From Chthoniobacterales bacterium (GTDB taxonomy: Bacteria > Verrucomicrobiota > Verrucomicrobiia > Chthoniobacterales > JACTMZ01): 54,460 nucleotides of DNA. Below the pieces are notes generated by a model. That model was not told where the DNA came from and ran no database searches. It saw only the letters and a list, made by a program, of their open reading frames with translations. Numbering within the stretch: the stretch's first letter is position 1; every line of letters starts with the position of its first letter. The translations under genes and the position numbers were made by a program. Shown here piece after piece: positions 52,237 through 54,460 of this stretch. The stretch spans positions 1 to 54,460 of the forward strand of contig JACSRX010000094.1 of the NCBI GenBank assembly GCA_014879535.1, written 5' to 3'.

Positions 52237-52736
52237 GCCGTAGGCAGCACCGAGTCGAGCGCTTCGCGCGCCTGCTTCGAGCGGAATTTTTCCAGGCGCC
52301 GGCCGAGCACCTCGTTTCCGGGTGCCAGCAACGCCGCGGCGAAAAGCGCCGCATTTTTCGCCCCCGCCGCGCCGATCGAGAACGTGGCGACCGGCACACC
52401 CCCGGGCATCTGCACGATCGAAAGCAACGCATCGAATCCCTGCAGCGGCCCTGCAGGGACCGGAACACCCAGCACGGGAACCATCGTGTGCGCGGCCAGC
52501 ATGCCCGCCAAGTGCGCCGCACCGCCCGCTCCCGCAATGATCGCACGCAACCCCCGGCCCTTCGCAGCCTTCGCATACCGCGCCATGAAATCCGGCGTGC
52601 GGTGGGCGGAAACCACCTTGCACTCGTGGGCAATTCCAAGGGAATCAAGGACTTCAGCGGACGCCTTGAGCACCGGCCAGTCCGATTTGCTGCCCATCAC
52701 GATCCCGATGATCGGCTTGATATTCTCCCTTTTCAC
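52233..52736 (-). CDS. purE: 5-(carboxyamino)imidazole ribonucleotide mutase PurE
   Basis: The enzyme converts N5-CAIR to CAIR in purine synthesis. The 167-residue class I protein has [15 protein letters not shown] (substrate phosphate loop), [24 protein letters not shown] and [36 protein letters not shown]. The start codon is GTG at 52736; no ATG in frame is closer to the family start. It heads the purE-tsaC-murJ unit. PurK is not in the window. Confidence 0.96.
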   Translation of the reverse strand: MKRENIKPIIGIVMGSKSDWPVLKASAEVLDSLGIAHECKVVSAHRTPDFMARYAKAAKGRGLRAIIAGAGGAAHLAGMLAAHTMVPVLGVPVPAGPLQGFDALLSIVQMPGGVPVATFSIGAAGAKNAALFAAALLAPGNEVLGRRLEKFRSKQAREALDSVLPTA

Positions 52737-52780
52737 AGGGCGGCATCATGCCCGCGCTCCACTGTTTTTCCAATATGCAT

Positions 52781-52809
52781 TTGACGCACTCCCCTCGGTC
52801 GACCATAAC
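52781..52809 (+). promoter_or_regulatory. Candidate sigma-70 promoter for the cold-shock gene
   Basis: TTGACG (52781-52786) and CATAAC (52804-52809) are separated by 17 bp. They lie about 40 bp upstream of the csp ATG in the divergent purE/csp gap. Confidence 0.45.
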
Positions 52810-52851
52810 GCGGGCGGCGCTGGGTAATTCTCACAAACCAAACCTGTTGGC

Positions 52852-53058
52852 ATGCCTCAAGGAATCGTCAAATGGTTTAACAACAAGAAGGGCTTCGGCT
52901 TCATCACCGACCCGAGTGGCGCCTCTGCCGACATCTTCGTCCATTACTCGGAGATTCGCGGAGAGGGCTACAAGACGTTGGAGGAAGGTGACACCGTCGA
53001 GTTCGAACTCTCCACGAGCGACCGCGGTCCCAAGGCCCTCAACGTGGTGAAGATCTGA
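52852..53058 (+). CDS. Cold-shock domain protein
   Basis: The 68-residue OB-fold RNA chaperone is of the CspA family. RNP1 is KGFGFI (13-18) and RNP2 is DIFVHY (27-32), with [14 protein letters not shown] at the N-terminus. It probably melts mRNA structure. The gene stops 4 bp before the GTG of aroK, so the two may share a transcript. Confidence 0.96.
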   Translation: MPQGIVKWFNNKKGFGFITDPSGASADIFVHYSEIRGEGYKTLEEGDTVEFELSTSDRGPKALNVVKI

Positions 53059-53062
53059 TCCC

Positions 53063-53593
53063 GTGTTCCGCAATCTGGTCCTCGTCGGCTTCATGGGATC
53101 CGGCAAATCCAGCGTCGGGCGCCTTCTTTCCTCGCTCACCGGGTTTGCCTTGGTTGACACGGACAACCTCGTGGCCCAGGAAGCACGGCTTTCCATCCCC
53201 GAAATCTTCCGCCGTCACGGGGAGCAGCACTTCCGCGAACTCGAAACCGCCGCCCTGCGCGGCCTCGTCGGGCGCATCGGCCTCATCGTGGCCACGGGCG
53301 GCGGCATTGTCATCTCCCCCGAAAACCGCGCACTGCTCCCCCGAATCGGTCCCGTCGCATGGCTTGACGCCAGCCCGGATCACCTCCACCAGCGGGTCCG
53401 CAACAGCAAGCGCCCGCTTCTGCAGACCGACGACCCGCGCGGCACACTGCTGGAACTCTACAAGGCCCGCGAGCACCTCTACCGGGAAACCGCAACCGTC
53501 CGCATCGATTCCAGCCATCTCACCCACCGCCAGACAGCCCAAGCTGTCCTCAAAACCCTCGAAGAGCTGCGGCCAGAGAACCTTTCCGGTTGA
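53063..53593 (+). CDS. aroK: Shikimate kinase
   Basis: The enzyme phosphorylates shikimate in aromatic amino acid synthesis. The 176-residue P-loop kinase has Walker A GFMGSGKSS (9-17), the shikimate-binding Asp34 in VDTDN, Arg58 in HFRELE, the Gly triplet ATGGGIV (Gly79-81), and the lid KRPLLQ with Arg117. The start is GTG at 53063; no suitable ATG exists in frame. It follows csp with no separate promoter visible. Confidence 0.95.
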   Translation: MFRNLVLVGFMGSGKSSVGRLLSSLTGFALVDTDNLVAQEARLSIPEIFRRHGEQHFRELETAALRGLVGRIGLIVATGGGIVISPENRALLPRIGPVAWLDASPDHLHQRVRNSKRPLLQTDDPRGTLLELYKAREHLYRETATVRIDSSHLTHRQTAQAVLKTLEELRPENLSG

Positions 53594-53607
53594 AAAACAC
53601 ACGCTTC

Positions 53608-53624
53608 CCGGGCATTTTACCCGG
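53608..53624 (+). terminator. Weak hairpin after aroK
   Basis: CCGGG/CCCGG with a 7-nt loop stands 15 bp after the stop, followed by a T-poor CTCTTCGT. It could be a weak terminator or the leader of the tRNA gene. Confidence 0.3.
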
Positions 53625-53634
53625 CTCTTCGTAT

Positions 53635-53708
53635 TGCCTCGTGGTGTAACGGTAGCACAAGTGATTCTGGATCACTTTGTCATGGTTCGAATCCATGCGA
53701 GGCAGCCA
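53635..53708 (+). tRNA. tRNA-Gln (anticodon CUG)
   Basis: The 74-nt cloverleaf has acceptor TGCCTCG/CGAGGCA, anticodon stem AGTGA/TCACT around loop TTCTGGA (anticodon CTG), and T-loop TTCGAAT. The discriminator is G and CCA is encoded (53706-53708). Its last 19 nt are repeated 90 bp downstream. Confidence 0.97.
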
Positions 53709-53798
53709 ATCTCGGATTCGCGAACTCGAATCATCCTCGGCACGCGAAGCCACCCCCGGAAAGGTCGCCACGGGCGACCAATCCATGCGAGGCAGCCA
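53690..53798 (+). repeat. tRNA-Gln tail cassette: 19-nt direct repeat of the tRNA 3' end with structured spacer
   Basis: AATCCATGCGAGGCAGCCA (53690-53708, from T-loop position 58 through CCA) recurs at 53780-53798. The 71-bp spacer has the inverted repeat GATTCG/CGAATC (53715-53732), GCGAACTCGAA (53720-53730) and CGCGAAGC (53743-53750). It ends in the 7-bp hairpin GGTCGCC/GGCGACC (53763-53779) that abuts the repeat. Each element has a counterpart in the tRNA-Ser cassette at 7298. Confidence 0.85.
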
Positions 53799-53846
53799 CG
53801 CGGAGCATAACCGCCCCGATCCCGATTTTTCCCGCGGGAACCATGA

Positions 53847-54278
53847 TCAGGAGGCGCCGCCATTCACCCGTGCCTTCAACTCGGCCTCCATCGCCCGCAG
53901 GGAGCCGAAGATATCCACGATGAAATAAACAAGAGACAGCGCGAGGCTGAGCAGGCTGATGAGAAAAAGGATGCTGACTGCGACCCGGATATCCACCGAG
54001 AGCAGAACGGAGAGAAACAGCACCAGCACGAGAAGCGCCGCGGCAAACATCGCGATGGCATTGAACAGGATCGCCGAGCGGATCCATACCGCTCTTTTCG
54101 AGATGATTTCCAACTGCGGAAGATGATGGGGTTGCGGCTGGCTGACCAGCTGCCGCGCTCGGTCGATGGCGCGTCCGAGGCGGTTGGTCAGGCTCAACAT
54201 GAGCAGGCCGTAGGCTGAAAGCAGGATCACCGGGCTGATCGCAAGTTGCAGGGCGTTGAAAACGTAAGTCTCCTTCAT
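53847..54278 (-). CDS. DUF2721-domain membrane protein
   Basis: The 143-residue protein has three predicted membrane segments (about 10-28, 70-93 and 97-125). The DUF2721 opening is LAISPVILLSAYGLLMLSLTNRLGRAIDRARQL. The family is of unknown function and small. The gene begins 71 bp downstream of the fmt stop codon on the same strand. Confidence 0.88.
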   Translation of the reverse strand: MKETYVFNALQLAISPVILLSAYGLLMLSLTNRLGRAIDRARQLVSQPQPHHLPQLEIISKRAVWIRSAILFNAIAMFAAALLVLVLFLSVLLSVDIRVAVSILFLISLLSLALSLVYFIVDIFGSLRAMEAELKARVNGGAS

Positions 54279-54349
54279 GAAGGCGATGGTGTGAGCCTAT
54301 GGACGATACGGACCGCCACGGCGCCCGGCAAGCACCCCTCCTCCGGTTT

Positions 54350-54460
54350 TCACCCGGAAACCCGCGTGACATTGTGGCCGCGAAGGAAATCTTCTGCCGT
54401 CATTCGGCGCCCCCCGACCGGCTGCAGTTCGAACACGCGGAGCACCCCCCCGCCGCCGCG
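54350..54460 (-). CDS. fmt: Methionyl-tRNA formyltransferase, C-terminal end only
   Basis: The last 36 codons of a gene entering from the right are present. The reading ends in GVLRVFELQPVGGRRMTAEDFLRGHNVTRVSG, which matches the C-terminal domain end of Fmt (the LQP..G..RM.AE.FLRGH pattern). The full enzyme formylates initiator Met-tRNA; the catalytic domain lies outside the window. Confidence 0.85.
   Translation of the reverse strand, partial: RGGGGVLRVFELQPVGGRRMTAEDFLRGHNVTRVSG

Noticed and set aside
1-54460. CRISPR arrays, insertion sequences, prophage genes or an origin of replication
   Set aside because: No regularly spaced repeats, transposase or integrase motifs, inverted terminal repeats or DnaA-box clusters were found on reading both strands.

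Overview
The window is dense, GC-rich bacterial chromosome with encoded CCA tails on its tRNAs and almost no mobile DNA: I see no insertion sequence, integrase or CRISPR array. The style of several proteins suggests a member of the Verrucomicrobiota. These include long Asn/Thr-rich secreted proteins, a DVDGDGIPNLAEY repeat near the end of a huge subtilase, a PilM/N/O-plus-secretin cluster with atypical prepilins, and an anaerobic sulfatase maturase. This is an inference from gene content; there is no rRNA in the window.

Layout. 1-4900: the end of a membrane protein, a DUF374 acyltransferase, folD, and a polyamine-type ABC importer (potC-potD-potB) with no ATPase. 4908-9321: a sulfatase-maturase radical SAM enzyme, a two-domain rhodanese, tRNA-Ser(UGA), two lipoproteins and a BASS-family transporter. 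9690-24971: a 13-gene minus-strand cluster for a type IV pilus or type II secretion-like machine (secretin, giant pilin, PilT-like ATPase, PilM, PilN, PilO, a PilP-position protein, three minor prepilins, GspF/PilC). It ends in a NarL-type sensor kinase and response regulator. 25096-30756: a DUF2726-STAS fusion, a zinc-less sirtuin, an SH3-coil-EEP protein and a HerA-like ATPase. 30877-35667: a 1596-residue mosaic subtilase.

35788-47778 is a nucleobase catabolism locus. The minus strand carries hyuC, uraD, uraH, allC, allB, a CHAD protein, allE, uah and aceB. Divergently, the plus strand carries preT and preA. Read together, uraH-uraD-allB-allC-allE-uah convert 5-hydroxyisourate through allantoin, allantoate, ureidoglycine and ureidoglycolate to glyoxylate. 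Malate synthase then joins the glyoxylate to acetyl-CoA. PreT/PreA and HyuC are the first and last steps of reductive uracil/thymine breakdown. The divergent promoter region holds a perfect 14-bp palindrome. 47912-54460 is housekeeping: a phosphoesterase, a family 9 glycosyltransferase, murJ-tsaC-purE, a cold-shock protein, aroK, tRNA-Gln(CUG), a DUF2721 protein and the 3' end of fmt.

The most unusual signal is shared by the two tRNA genes, which lie 46 kb apart. Each is followed by a 71-80 bp spacer with related sequence blocks that ends in a perfect 7-bp-stem hairpin. The hairpin directly abuts a second copy of the last 19 nt of that particular tRNA, CCA included. This looks like a family of tiny tRNA-targeted cassettes, or a conserved tRNA-tail element of unknown function.
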